The position numbers and the translations under genes are program-made. This document shows, piece after piece, positions 1 through 43,325 of a stretch of 62,424 bases of DNA. Each line of letters starts with the position of its first letter. Position 1 is the first letter of the stretch. Origin of the DNA: Saccoglossus kowalevskii (taxonomy: Eukaryota > Hemichordata > Enteropneusta > Harrimaniidae); the NCBI RefSeq assembly GCF_000003605.2, contig NW_003122908.1, forward strand, positions 537,640-600,063. The letters are read 5' to 3'. The notes under the pieces are model-generated. The model saw only the letters and a program-made list of their open reading frames with translations. It ran no database searches and had not been told where the DNA came from.

Positions 1-3000
1 AATGCATTATACAAAGCTCATTCTATAAATGGTCAAATGTTTCTTGGTCTAAGAAACTATGGGCATTATCAGAGCATGGGTCTTATTTAGGAACCCAAGC
101 AATAGCAACTGCACAAATCATAAACGCAAATTTACAGCTCCTAAGGATGGTATTCCCAGAATAGCACCACTTGTTGAAAAAACATAAAACTTTAATTCTC
201 AACAACAACGACGACAGGAACAGTTAGTGCGACGAAGCCCTACTTCCCGCGAAAGCTCGGCCCGCCACGAAATCCACTTACCGAGAAAGCCACTCACCGC
301 GGAGCTACTAGCTAATGTATCATTGTATTAGTAATCATAGAGATAACGAATTTGCAATTAAAATTCATAAGTTAACGATTTTATGAAACATTGCCAAAAT
401 CACACCAACCTCACAAATATCACAATGCAAGTTGGCAGTCAGAGAGTAATTTATTTGCGCACGAAATTAACACTAACTAATTAATAAAAACATTCGTAAT
501 TAACCCTGCCAAATTGCATTATACTATGATACAAACAGTTGTATACTGTTTCACCCACGCAGTATCGGTATAAGATTTATTGTTAAGGTCTTGCTGTGGT
601 GTGCACTGTGTACATGTATATATTTATGCTTTATTTAATTTTGCATTATACCTGTAATATCCGACAAAACAATGCCACCTGGTTTGAATAACTACTGTGA
701 ACGCGGAAAATACAGAAAACAGAAGTAAACACTGTTGATTTACATATATGTAAATTTTCAAATTGATAAACTTTAATAATTATAGTGATTAGTAGATTAT
801 ATAAGATAGCGGCTTGTCAGTTGCTAGTGAAACCAATTGTAATGTCACTGTTTCCATGTTTCAATTGTACATCATTTTGACACGAACCAGCACACCAAAT
901 GCGCCGGAAGGTTGGGTAGTCATTCTGAAATTCAAAACAACTTCAAACGCCTGAGTAGTTTAAAGGAAAAATACACGCATAATGCACACCCGCTAAGAGG
1001 ATTTCTATGTTTACGTGACCAGTTAACTAAACAAGTATTACGTAAAGAGTCTTTAAGTCTATGGCTTTAGGGTGTACGCTGAGTTGACGGGAATTCAGCA
1101 CCCGATATGGCGTAAAAAATGACTTGGGACCTATTACTAACAAACGATGAAGGGCGACTAAACAAAAACGGCAATTTTAGGTTTTCTTACTCCCGGTTAT
1201 GAAGATCATCCGGTATAGAGAGGGAAAAAACACCTGTGTAATGTACTAGTATATATGTCTGTGTATGCTGAGACGAGTGACTAGGGCCAAGTTAACGACA
1301 TACTATGTTTCACGTCCTTTCGAAATTCTAGTTTACGAACGAGATAGGAAAAAATAATGTTAAAATAACTGTGTTTTTTCTTTAAGTGATATTGTTCATG
1401 AGAATATGGCATACATGTCACATGGCCATTAACTTGCAGTCGCTTGTCATGTGTAAGTTTTAGATGGTTCATCTTATGTGACCATCGCCTTTACACGGTC
1501 GTTATATATGCCCTGATCTCACCTGGATGGGCGAACTATTTTATCATCTACATATATTCACTAAAGGAAGCAATACATGTGGCCTAAATGTTTTCGCACA
1601 CTTTTATTACGGCGGTAATGGAATGTTGACTCGTCATGGCAATTCGAGAACTTTTGTAAAATCAAAAAAAAAAAAAAATTCTAATCATTCCCGTGCATGG
1701 GGAGGAGATTGTGCTTAATTAGGCGTACTTGACCGTGACACTACTTCAAACAACCAGACTTTATCACACGCCTTTTAAGGTCTGGCTTTTCTTTGCTTAA
1801 TTAATTTTGCGTGTGGCCGAACCGCCCGATAAAATAGTTTTCTACAGAGTCGACATATACTGACACATTGTCGACGTAATTTAATCGTGTGAATCACGAG
1901 AAAAAAAATTACCTACGAACAAGCAACGTCTGTGTCAAATGCACACCCGTGCTACAGTGGTATAAATTAACCGTGTGAAAGCATTTTGGGTAACATTATT
2001 GGTCAGTATAGAACTTATCGGCATTCTTTCATCGCCACAGCGTTATTGGATATTTTGAGTGACATACAATGTACAACGTAACATACCCAGTACAGATGGC
2101 GAATCTATTATGTATCGCCGGAAAGCTGTTCTTCTATAACCGTTCTACTGGAGAGGAGAAGAACTTTAAAAAATGAATAACTTATTTCACGTGTCGGCGT
2201 TATGGGAGTATCATATAATTTAATTAGTATCGCTATTCATACATTGTGAGATCTTTTTTGGTACATGACTACTCGGGATTGAAATGTTTAGAAGTTTCTA
2301 ACTCAATATTGCTCGAATGTCTGGCAAGACAATAAGTAAGTCTCTTTACAAAATGTTTTTCTGCATGATACATTTTTATTTAACATTTCGATCTTTTGTT
2401 CTATTTTTTTCGTAATTGTACGAAAATGATTAAAAAAAATGTATATTCTGTCTGACAAGATGTTTTTCTTTCCAGTTTTGGATTTTCATCAATAAACGGT
2501 TGTCATTGTTTTCCATTACAATTGTTCTAAAGCTAACAATGTGTACGTCATAGTAATTCTTGCGGCGATTCATTATTTTACTATGTTAATATAATCTCGA
2601 ACACTGTACCATTTCATGCAAATGAACAGCTATATATCGACATAGTCACGTGATGTTGGATGGTTTTCTCGACGGTTATGAGTGGAATTGCTTCCCACAC
2701 TGGCGCCTTTCATGGTGTACGTTTGTGGTGTCACAAATCGTCTAGACTGTGAATCAAAACAGCGTGTTTTGGTTTTATTAGTAAGCGCGCTCAAATGGCA
2801 TTTTACCTAAATTACAAACTGATGGCTATACCAGTCAAGAATTTCACGTCTGTTCCAGTTTTGTGTTTGTTGATCAGACAGACAGACTAACATACAAACA
2901 AACAAACAAACAAACAAACAAATAAACAAACAGACAAAGACAAATCTGTAATCTGGTACTACATAGGACATGATTGATGACGTAAACTCTTAACACACTT

Positions 3001-6000
3001 ATTCCACGAAACAAAACGAGTTTGCCAATCCAATTTATTAAATAAAAGCCATGATTACGTCAACAAGTTTAGTAATGTATAAAAAACGAATCCAAACATC
3101 AACGTGACAAGATAATTAACGGTCATAGAAATGATTCCGACATGATCATGGTACAAGAAATTGATTCCATTCCGCACAGGTATTTCACTTGTTGTGAATT
3201 AACACCCCCCCCCCCTGAAAACACACACATACATGCATGCATACACACAAAACAAATAAGTAAATCTATATACAAACCGCTATGGTTGTAAATCCCACAC
3301 AACTTTTAAACAGACACATTTTTTTTTATAATGTGTTAAATGATTTTTCTTTTGTTTTGGGGGTTATTGGAAAATTAATTAATTAATCACCAATTGAGAA
3401 CTGCATCACTGTTAGGCCCAGAACTGTTCAACTTTCTTCATTGTCAATTCAACGAACATGCATCAATAAATATCATAAGAACTCGTATCATTATAATGAG
3501 GTGACACGTTCTGATATAAGAGTCAACAACTTGTTATCACCCTGAATATTATTTGCTTAATATTAACCCCATTCACATCACAGCTGTAATGATTAGCCCG
3601 CCATTAATTGAAATGTCCAGTATGTACACTGAAAAACAACAACCATGTCCCGTAGAAAGTGCAAACAGCGGGGAGGCGCGAGCAAAGTCACGGCTCGTGA
3701 AATATAACCAACACAGAACACTTTCGTAATTGATAAGTTATCATAATCAAGGTCAACGTGAGATCTTCAAAAGTCTCTGCTGTGACGTCACGCTTACGGA
3801 TGTCAATATTTGCTTAACGTGCGTTCACTCTAAAGTAAATGATATATGTAGTCTCTAAATCGACAGGTTCTTCAATCATTTCGTATTTTATCACGTGGCA
3901 GATAAAAACAACTACGTGGTCGGAATGTTGCTGACTGTAATGGGGACAGCTGTGCCCTGACACTGAGTGACCGAAGCATACGAAAAGCTAAAACTTGATT
4001 CTTTTTAGTCATATCTTAAAAGAGAAGTCATGGTCGGAATTTCTGAAGACTTCGTAGGTTGCCATTCGACGATGTGGAGGGGTAGTTGGAATGAAGCGCT
4101 ACTCTGTATTAATTATGTGATAGATATGTTTGCTGTATATCATAAACTAACACAGAAGCTGTCTACTACTTTGTGGTGGAATGTTAGCGCATATCGACTC
4201 GGAGACGCATTTATGTGTAAGTGGTTTTGTGGGATAAGAGATATATTGTGCAGCAGCCGTGCATGCCCCATACACCAGGCAGATTCAAATAAAATTGATG
4301 TTGCCAATCAAACGCAATTTTATTGTTTCACGGCAAAAGGGTTTATGAAATAACCGATTACCACTCTGTTCAAAAGGTGGGTCGTATGAATGATAATTGA
4401 TATTGCAAGTAAATTGAATAACGGATCCATATCACATACTCCAAAATAAAGGCGCAGTGTTGTTGGTGGATTTATCCACTTCTCCTCGACACATTGAGTC
4501 TTCCAGAGATCTGCAAGTCAGTATCAATGTTTAACCCCGTCTATTGTGCGACATGAAAGCGTTCCCTTTTTTTTACCACATTTGCGATTACAAGTCAGCA
4601 ACACGGGAGTAGAATTGAGTGGCGATTTTAAACACACTGGGTGTCGCCGAGTGTTTTGCAATCTGACATCGTTTTAGTTAATCAAGAAGAACACTATTAC
4701 AAGTGAGAACTAGAGACTATTTGGTTTACACTCAGTATCACCACGAGTACGTATCCAGTGTCACTTACTTCACGCTCGTCCACCACTTTCATTACTTCGA
4801 CTTCACGTGTCATGCTTAGAACCGATAATGGATATTTGTATTTGTTTTGTTTTTTTATTTCTTAAATGAAGGGGAAATAGTTGTAGTATTAAATACGTCT
4901 GAGCTATGGTTAACCGCAGACAGATTCGCTTTCTTCTTTTTCTTTCATTTCATTTGAGAATTACGTGTGTGTCTTTTATAACATGCTTGCATAGCACGAA
5001 TCGCATAATGACCTGCCACAAGACAGACACTGTGGTTAACAGAAGCCTTATTTATACTGCTACCGCTAATATTCAGCAAACACACGCCACGGCGCCTCAA
5101 TGTTTACATCATTTTGGGTGATCAAGTCAGTAATGTTGAAAGGGCTATTTTTTTTTAAAGTTAGTAAGAAAAAGTGAACATTGAGGATGGCGGAGTGATT
5201 TGTGATGTTTGTGCTGGTGGCATGGTTTTTAGGGGAAACCACACGGAAACCAAAACAAAACACCTACGCAATGGTGGTTATAAAACACACATAATGGTGT
5301 AATTGGAGATTGCATTAATCAGCGTGTTATACGTAACAATCTACTCTCGTGGTGATCCTAAATCACGTGATCTCACGACGTTGTGACCGGAGTCCATGAT
5401 GAGTGTGTTCTATTTTTTTCCCACGCCCGTTATTATCTCCAGATTCTTTTCCCCTAACGTAACAGTAAGAACGACCATATAAACCAAACAGCAAACATCT
5501 GTATTCCAACTATTGCTTTATTCCGCTTTGATGCGTGATATAATCAAGTGGTGTTTTTTCATGAGATTCATCACAGTCTTCTGGTTCACCAGTCTCATTC
5601 ATTTTTTTACATTTATGTTTCCTAATACACTTTACAATTTCTCATTTTATGATCTTTGAAAAATAAAATGAGACTCAGTCGTTGGTGGATGGCGGTATAC
5701 TCCTGCCCGTATCCAATAACTTTAAGAATTTATCTAATTTCAAAAGTGAATAGGCTAAATAGCATACAACATTTCCGGAATACCCAATGGGTCGACTGTT
5801 GCGCCTGTTTATGTGACATTTGAATGAAGCATTTTTCCATCAATGTTTCTCCACAATACATATATAAACAAATCGTTTATTTCGATATCAATTCAACCAG
5901 AGCAATACGTAAATGCGTCAGAGTCAGAGTTTGGAGAATAAAAACATTAGTTGTATGATTTAAATATGGTATAGCCCCATTTGAGCAAATTGCCGCACTT

Positions 6001-6194
6001 ATTCGTTCGACGCGATACAATTCAGCCGACTTCCATCCTCCCAAACAAAGCAAGAATGGTGCCATCTACCGCTTGATGATTTGGCAAGTCGACCAGTTTT
6101 TATCGATAACGCAAATGTTGATATCTGGAACTCTCAGTCGTATAAATGAATAACACCTTTTTTTGACTAGTTATGAAATCACACACACACTAAC
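1..6194. other. Gene-poor left flank
   Basis: I see no exon set that I can support in this stretch. It is AT-rich, with an AAAC microsatellite, short homopolymers and scattered short open frames without domain signatures. If the signal-peptide exon at 6195-6362 is real, its remaining exons should lie here or beyond the left edge on the minus strand, but no candidate with a convincing acceptor and conserved motif was found. Confidence 0.5.
2893..2940. repeat. (AAAC)n microsatellite
   Basis: A run of AAAC units, with one AAAT and some CAGA variants at its right end. It is a simple tandem repeat outside any recognised gene. Confidence 0.9.
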
Positions 6195-6362
6195 CTTACA
6201 GAGGGAAGAGAGCGGAATGCAATCTTCATCCTTTGACGGCACACTTGGTGAGATGTACTTCTTGCGATCGACAGGTACTCCGTTAACAGCAACGTACATA
6301 GACAGAACACAAACAGTTCTAATGATGAAGATTAAATTCACATCGGTTGCCATGGTTTTCAT
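6195..6362 (-). CDS. Possible first exon with signal peptide (gene C)
   Basis: This is a 168-nt open segment starting with ATG at 6362. It encodes a hydrophobic N-terminal stretch (LIFIIRTVCVLSMYVAV) that resembles a signal peptide with likely cleavage near VNG-VP, then a short polar segment with two cysteines (EDCIPLSSLCK). It ends at a good donor, AAG|GTTAGT, in phase 0. A TATA-like element lies about 145 nt upstream of the ATG. The first exons of the two receptor genes end in phase 1, so this exon does not belong to that family. No later exon was recognised to its left, so the product is unknown beyond being probably secreted or membrane-bound. A chance open frame is possible. Confidence 0.4.
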
Positions 6363-6505
6363 TCAATCAATCGGAACAACTCTTGTAAATCAGTACGTCG
6401 GAGAACACTGATTTTTGTGGAAAACAACGGTGTCCTCCAAGAACCATCCTGGTGAATGAAATCAGACCATTCGAAAGAGTGTCCGAAGTATCGGAACTGC
6501 CAAAG

Positions 6506-6512
6506 CTTTATA
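6506..6512 (-). promoter_or_regulatory. TATA-like element upstream of the gene C exon
   Basis: TATAAAG reads on the minus strand about 145 nt before the ATG at 6362. Spacing would allow transcription to start about 30 nt downstream. The only evidence is motif and position. Confidence 0.25.
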
Positions 6513-7535
6513 ATAAATAAGCAGTTCTATGTAGATAGAGTAGAAGCACCGTGGAACGGAAACGTGGAGCGCACTTGTCCCACGTTACGAACACACGAAA
6601 CCTGAGAAAACAGGAGAAGGCTTTGCATGCGTTGACCTTTCCACTCGACCTTTAGTTCAGACACATACCAAAAGATTGGCAAGTTGTAGAACCCTGGGTA
6701 GAGATGGGTATTCCGTTAAGCCAAGTGCTAGACTTTTATTGGATTATTGTGTCTGGGCAAACCTGGGATTCTCTTGAGCTATGGTTGGAGTGAGTCCAAA
6801 CCCTATGAATAGGCACATTGATGCGGGGGTACATAACGTTTTTTTTTTTTTGTATTGCGAGCTGCGAGGCTGTAGGCATGTATTATAAGTAGTGACTTGT
6901 ACTCGGATGTGTTCAATGTTTAAACGATTATGCTAGAGAACATGACAACACGTGCGGCTGCAAAGCTTGGGGGGCTAATATTGTTACGCCTGAGCAACTC
7001 ATCGGTTTCGTCATATATACACAAAACGGATTTGATATTCGAAGACAGCCTGCAAAACGTCACTCGGTGATCTAAATACTAATAGTAGTATGCTTATTTT
7101 AACTAGCGCTATCGATATGTAGAATACTCGAATAATAACACTGTGAGAAGGCGAGATATTTCCAACGTCTGGATGATGAAATGGCGTAATGCCTTAAGGT
7201 TAAGTGCCACTAAAAGCATATAGTTTTGTGTTGCATTTTGCCGGTAGATACTATTATTAACAGTATGATGTAAATTCAGACTAAGTCATTATGAGCCAGC
7301 CGATTGCTATCAGTTTGTGAAATTGTCCAATTCATTGTCGCTGATTCATGCCTGCTATTGCTAAGGTGAATGATAGTACTAGTTTTGGAAAGTTGTTCTG
7401 TTTGTCTATTATGTGAAATATTTGCGCGTATTGTATAAAAAACGAAGATTCACAAAACGTGATTCGAGAGTCCACTAGCATTGGAATACTCATGACTCTT
7501 GGTCAAGATAATTCAAATACGCAATCAAACGATCG

Positions 7536-7704
<169 letters not shown>

Positions 7705-8204
7705 TGTATTTACCATATCGCCTCTTACATATTTTATATGGACAATATAGTATTGCAGCAAAACAATTGGATTGTGCAAAATATTATGTTTGCAAGAACA
7801 CACTATATTTGTTAGACGTAAAAATCAAAACCACCTTTACGCGCATGTGCATGTTATGGATTGTTATTGTACGTACCAAAGCAACCAGTACGCATGCGTG
7901 TTGGTAAATGTCATTGAAAGAAACCCCAGTGTGTTACAAGAACAACGTGTTCAGGTTAAGGTAATTCATAGTTCTATGTATTCATCGACAGAACACAATC
8001 AAATAAGAATGAGACTCATAGACTAAATCAGGAAAATATTCTTTGAATAAGTAGTTTTATGAAATGAAGAAGATGAGTAGTATATTATATTGAACTGACG
8101 ATTTACGAACACTTGTAAACATATGCTGTACGGTCACACTCAGGCTGATTGGTAATCGATATAGGTCGATGTGAGTGAGTTAGTCCCAAGGAAATCGACA
8201 GTGA

Positions 8205-8250
8205 GAATGAATGAATGAATGAATGAATGAATGAATGAATGTATGAATGT
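8205..8250. repeat. (AATG)n microsatellite
   Basis: Roughly ten AATG units with slight decay at the right end. It lies in intergenic DNA. Confidence 0.9.
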
Positions 8251-9522
8251 GCACTTTGAATGAATGACAAAGGACGTTCCGGTGGCGACCTTAAGCTTTT
8301 CTCTGCCTTTCTCGCTTCATTGGTGGTTCACTGTATGTAATGAAATGCGACACTCGCAGAAACTAAGCAACGTACACGCTAACTTCTTAAATACCACGGA
8401 GGTCGTCTAAAGTATTCTGCGCATGCTCACCCCTGACCTATATTACATAGCTTAACAGTCGTCATGGTGATTTGTAATCACGCAACAATAACACAGTCTT
8501 AAAGCGCCAAGGTTGTAACAGTAGGGGTGAGTATTATCACAGTCCCACACATATACCCATGATATGTGATTACATCATTACCATTCCAGCATCACGTGAT
8601 CCTCTGTCATCGATACATTTCACAAGTATTCAATTATTTATGCAAAGAACAAGAATGATAGGTTTCGTGGAATAGTTTTAATGTCACCATTTTTATTTCT
8701 TCTATTTCAGCCTCAAATCCGAGTCTGCTAAGTTTTGATTTCATTAATTTGAGGAGAATAACAGAGTTGTAAGTTTTTGGCATTTTTTTTATTGAAAGAT
8801 TTTCCAGAACTGGTGTGAGCTCAAACATAAACAAATAATTTCATTTCAAAAGTCGGAGAAAACTAGCAATTCCCTATTTGAAATTCATCTAAAAGTGTTA
8901 TAAATGAATGTACACTCACGTCACTGCTTTCATCATTACTCGTGTTGGATCGGGAGTTGATTCAGTTTAATAACAATATAATTATACTTGATATACAGTC
9001 TATGTCAAGTTTGAGTGCAACAGTTTCCAAATGTATGCACACAATATGTTCCATGCTCATTTCATATTTAAGTATAAAACAAATATGTTAAAAAACAAAA
9101 CATATTTAATTGTGCAATTTCGATAACGTTTATGTTCACTAAAATTTACTACGCTAAGATATACGCACGTGTAGACTGAACAAAACGTAAAATATGTAAA
9201 TTTACAAGTTTTTTAATTATTTCAAAACGAAAATGATTAAATTACCCCATCATGCTACACTCGTGAATAAATCCACGAGTTAATGTATACCGGAATATTA
9301 ACGAGATTTACACGCATTGTTTGACAGTTACTATACAAGTTCATTAAAACCATCCTTTTAAAAACCTGTATGAGAAATACTTGTGTAACAATTTTCGAAT
9401 CTGGCATAATTGTCATTATATGACGCTATGTCTCTTCGTAGGTCATGGCGCAACATGGGCGAGAGGAAGTGCGGTCATGTATCGTGAAAGCTACTGTTTA
9501 ATGTAGAGAAATACTAGCTACT

Positions 9523-9693
9523 TTAAAGCGGCCCGGGGAAGGCCGTCACCTGCGCACGCGCGAGAATTGAGTCTCAAGCGATGATAACAACACACGCTAA
9601 AAACGCAAAGAATCATGGGTAGGCGCTTGTTTGTAAACAATGACACACTATGGCCATCTGACGCATGCGCAGGCGACGACACCCCCGCTTTAA
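9523..9693. mobile_element. TTAA-flanked MITE, family I copy 1
   Basis: A 171-bp element bounded by TTAA, with inverted ends TTAAAGCGG and CCGCTTTAA. Inside are GCGCATGCG-like palindromes and the shared internal segment with AAACGCAAAG and GTAAACAATGAC that recurs in the other copies. It has no coding capacity, so it is a non-autonomous DNA transposon. The TTAA target resembles that used by piggyBac-type transposases, which is an inference. Confidence 0.8.
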
Positions 9694-10054
9694 GAATAAA
9701 GGAATACGACATGAACACCTGTCACAGGAATACAAATTTTGCTTTAATAAATGAATGAACATATATCGTATATGTGAAAAAAAACAAAACAATATATTTA
9801 ACTGTTTACATATATCACAATTTGAATATTCTAATTATTTTCAAGAGACACGAAAGTTCATGTCAGTGGTCTATGCACACAGTGTGTGATGATCGTTTTT
9901 TATATCAATGCGAGTCTGACCTGTTATTTACCGTTCTACAAATTTTCCACTAAAACAATTATTCCTGGATAATAAAATGACAATATGGATAACTGGTGAT
10001 TTTTTTAAACATTGTTGTTCGATATCATATACTGGTATACATGCATTACCATGA

Positions 10055-10060
10055 TTTATT
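10055..10060 (-). promoter_or_regulatory. Candidate poly(A) signal of gene A
   Basis: AATAAA on the minus strand, about 410 nt after the gene A stop codon. It is the first such hexamer I noticed downstream. Confidence 0.4.
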
Positions 10061-10470
10061 ATACAGAAAAAAAAACTGGTGTTGTGGCACAACGCATTAG
10101 TAATACCAATTAAAGAAACTGTAATTTAGTACGTGACAAAACAACGTTTGTATTTAGTGTTCGAATTACCAACATGTACAATCGTCAATTCAACGCAATG
10201 TCTTTAAAAGACTGATACCAGAAGCGAGAATGAAACTCATTATCGTAAAGAAATGTAAGTTTCCGTGTGTCTTGTAAATAACATTATGATATTGAAATAA
10301 ACATGAATCAAAGTATGATAACAACATTCTGATTATAGCGCCACAGTCGTCACATTGTGGGTCCCATGCGACCCATACAACGCATATAAAATACTTTTTT
10401 TTACATATGACGACTGTACGGCATATTAATATGTTAGTTAGTCCCTGTTTCATTCGTATTCGCTGCTACG

Positions 10471-41086
<30,616 letters not shown>

Positions 41087-41717
41087 TGTTGTCGATGGCT
41101 CTGTACGGTGGTGATAATTGCCAATAATACGGAATCAGTTTATATCATGGCGTGGTCAACCATTCATTAACAATTGGTACCCGGCCGACGCATACATACG
41201 AGACACGGTCGCAAACGACGAACTTTTTAGTATGCTATGTGTTTATTTCTCATGCAAAGTAGCTTAACAAAAGGCAATGTTTTCACCTCATAGTACCACT
41301 AGAACAACGGGATTCAATGGATTGTATAGACCTATCGCTTTGCATACAAGTAAATGTAGTTCCCAAAACGAAACGGTTAATAATCTGTGTCGTCAACAAC
41401 GCCGTCACAGCCTGAGTCGTATTTGTTACTACGCGCATGTACGAGCCATGTGCAACATACAAGTTCAATGCCTGGTCACTCACAGTTATTCCGTATTGCA
41501 GCGACTGTACTTGAGATCCAATATATTATACGATTACAGTCAAAATACCAGTAAACTGACGGCACAATGGTTTGTGAAAGTAATTATTATTTCCATCTGG
41601 ACGAAATTTCTTTTTTTGTGTGCGAAATTCTAATTGGTAATTGTTGGTAATTTCTGTGCTTGGTCGCATACGTATCGCTGATCAGACTGACACACGGGAG
41701 AACAATGCACGCTTCAG

Positions 41718-41747
41718 TTTATTATAGAATTTAATACATGATTTATT
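41718..41747 (-). promoter_or_regulatory. Candidate poly(A) signals of gene B
   Basis: Two AATAAA hexamers on the minus strand, at 41747-41742 and 41723-41718. They are the nearest I noticed downstream of the gene B stop. Confidence 0.3.
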
Positions 41748-42469
41748 ATTCACCGAATGAACAAGGACTGTATGTATATATTGCTACTTATACAGTTCAG
41801 TTCATTCATTTGGAGAAAATTAGTACCACTTGAAAGTCTCGGACAATAAATGAAAGGATAAATGGAAAGCGTAACAAATACGTATTGCAATAGTACCTAT
41901 AGCGTACTATGATAACGGCTCGGTGTAAACTTTTGTCACATTCACAAAATGAACCTGTACAATTTTTCCCCGAAATTTCAAAAGCATAATGTAACAAGAA
42001 AGTATGTTCATTTGTTCAAAAAATACCAAAAGATAATACAAGAATTTGTGAAAATTGTTGTACCGAAATTTTCGCTGGAAAAATTGAATGGGTTAAACGC
42101 AGACGACGTTGACTTTTCATTTGAGTATACATACTACAACAAACGTATGAAGATTTATATATAAAGGCGTCGTTATCGCGTGTCGCCATCCAACCCGTAA
42201 ATAAAGGTGGCAGTGAGTACTAACGCCGTGGAAGTTGAAAATCAAGAATAATTTATAAAAGCCAGAACACGAAATATAAGTAATGATTCCCTACATTTAC
42301 AAGATTAGAATCGCGGAAATAAATATACATGTCATAAATTTGATTATTTAGAAAAAAAATATTGATATAGCAAACTATGTTATGACATACTTTACAAAAC
42401 ATTGCAATTAGACATGCGTTTTGAATTTCTAATACGTACAGAAAACTCGAATGAATACAATAACATATA

Positions 42470-43085
42470 CCAATGCAATGTGAATAGCGACATACAATAC
42501 CAAACAAAACGATATATGTTAATCCAGTGTGAATATCGACATACAATACCAAACAAAACGATATATCCTAATCCAGTGTGAATATCGACATACAATACTA
42601 AACAAAACGATATATCGTAATCCAGTGTGAATATCGACATACAATATCAAACAAACCGATATATCGTAATCCAGTGTGAATATCGACATACAATACCAAA
42701 CAAACCGATATATCGTAATCCAGTGTGAATATCGACATACAATACCAAACAAACCGATATATCGTAATCCAGTGTGAATATCGACATACAATATCAAACA
42801 AACCGATATATCGTAATCCAGTGTGAATATCGACATACAATACCAAACAAACCGATATATCGTAATCCAGTGTGAATATCGACATACAATACCAAACAAA
42901 CCGATATATCGTAATCCAGTGTGAATATCGACATACAATACCAAACAAACCGATATATCGTAATCCAGTGTGAATATCGACATACAATACCAAACAAACC
43001 GATATATCGTAATCCAGTGTGAATATCGATATACAATACCAAACAAACCGATATATCGTAATCCAGTGTGAATATCGACATACAA
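42470..43085. repeat. 49-bp minisatellite after the gene B stop codon
   Basis: About 12.5 head-to-tail copies of a 49-bp unit containing CGATATATCGTAATCCAGTG and CGACATACAATACCAAAC. Copies at the left end are more diverged. The array ends 11 nt from the gene B stop codon, so it probably lies in its 3' UTR. Because 49 is not a multiple of three and the unit lacks minus-strand stops, all three minus frames stay open and give spurious ORFs of up to 190 codons. Confidence 0.95.
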
Positions 43086-43096
43086 ATACAATTCTT

Positions 43097-43325
43097 CTAA
43101 ATATGGGTTTGTACTATTTGAATATCCCGTGAGTCAACAGGAATAAGCACGTGATCTGGTGGATCCGACATACTACCATTTTCACTGTAAATGGGGTTTC
43201 TCGTTGCACCATTCCGATTTATCTCGAATTCAACTTCGTTGTAAATTGGCTTTGGAACTTCAAGTTCCAGTTCTGTTTCCGTTACATTGTTACCAAAACA
43301 ATTCTTTAACAGCACGCTCTGTTTC
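43097..43325 (-). CDS. Gene B exon 19: cytoplasmic tail with NPIY
   Basis: A 229-nt terminal exon, phase 2 in, TAG at 43099-43097. Tail residues are 1068-1143. KPIY lies at 1093-1096 and NPIY at 1111-1114 (RNPIYSEN). The C-terminal end VQTHI fits a class I PDZ ligand (S/T-x-hydrophobic). NPxY suggests recognition by PTB-domain endocytic adaptors, and the PDZ reading is inference. Confidence 0.93.

Larger units (their letters stand above)
41087..43096. other. Region between gene B stop and gene A start
   Basis: This should contain the gene B 3' UTR and the gene A promoter. The gene B side holds the 49-bp minisatellite. The first minus-strand AATAAA signals I see after the gene B stop are at 41747-41742 and 41723-41718, which would make a 3' UTR of about 1.35 kb including the minisatellite. 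A weak TATA-like GATATAAAC (minus strand, about 41140) lies just upstream of the gene A ATG. Open frames here carry no recognisable domain. Confidence 0.45.

Noticed and set aside
4030..4353. 107-codon plus-strand open frame
   Set aside because: No domain, no splice context and composition like the surrounding intergenic DNA.
10190..10453. 87-codon minus-strand frame just after the gene A stop
   Set aside because: It lies in the gene A 3' UTR, shows no domain and has no need to be coding, since the tail exon already closes with TGA at 10473-10471.
41277..41633. 118-codon plus-strand open frame upstream of gene A
   Set aside because: No recognisable features; it lies in the probable gene A promoter and gene B 3' region.
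42470..43085. CRISPR-like array
   Set aside because: The units are directly adjacent with no variable spacers, and the context is eukaryotic.
42519..43091. 190-codon open frame and its two overlapping partners
   Set aside because: They are translations of the 49-bp minisatellite, which is open in all minus frames because the unit lacks stops. No independent gene is implied.
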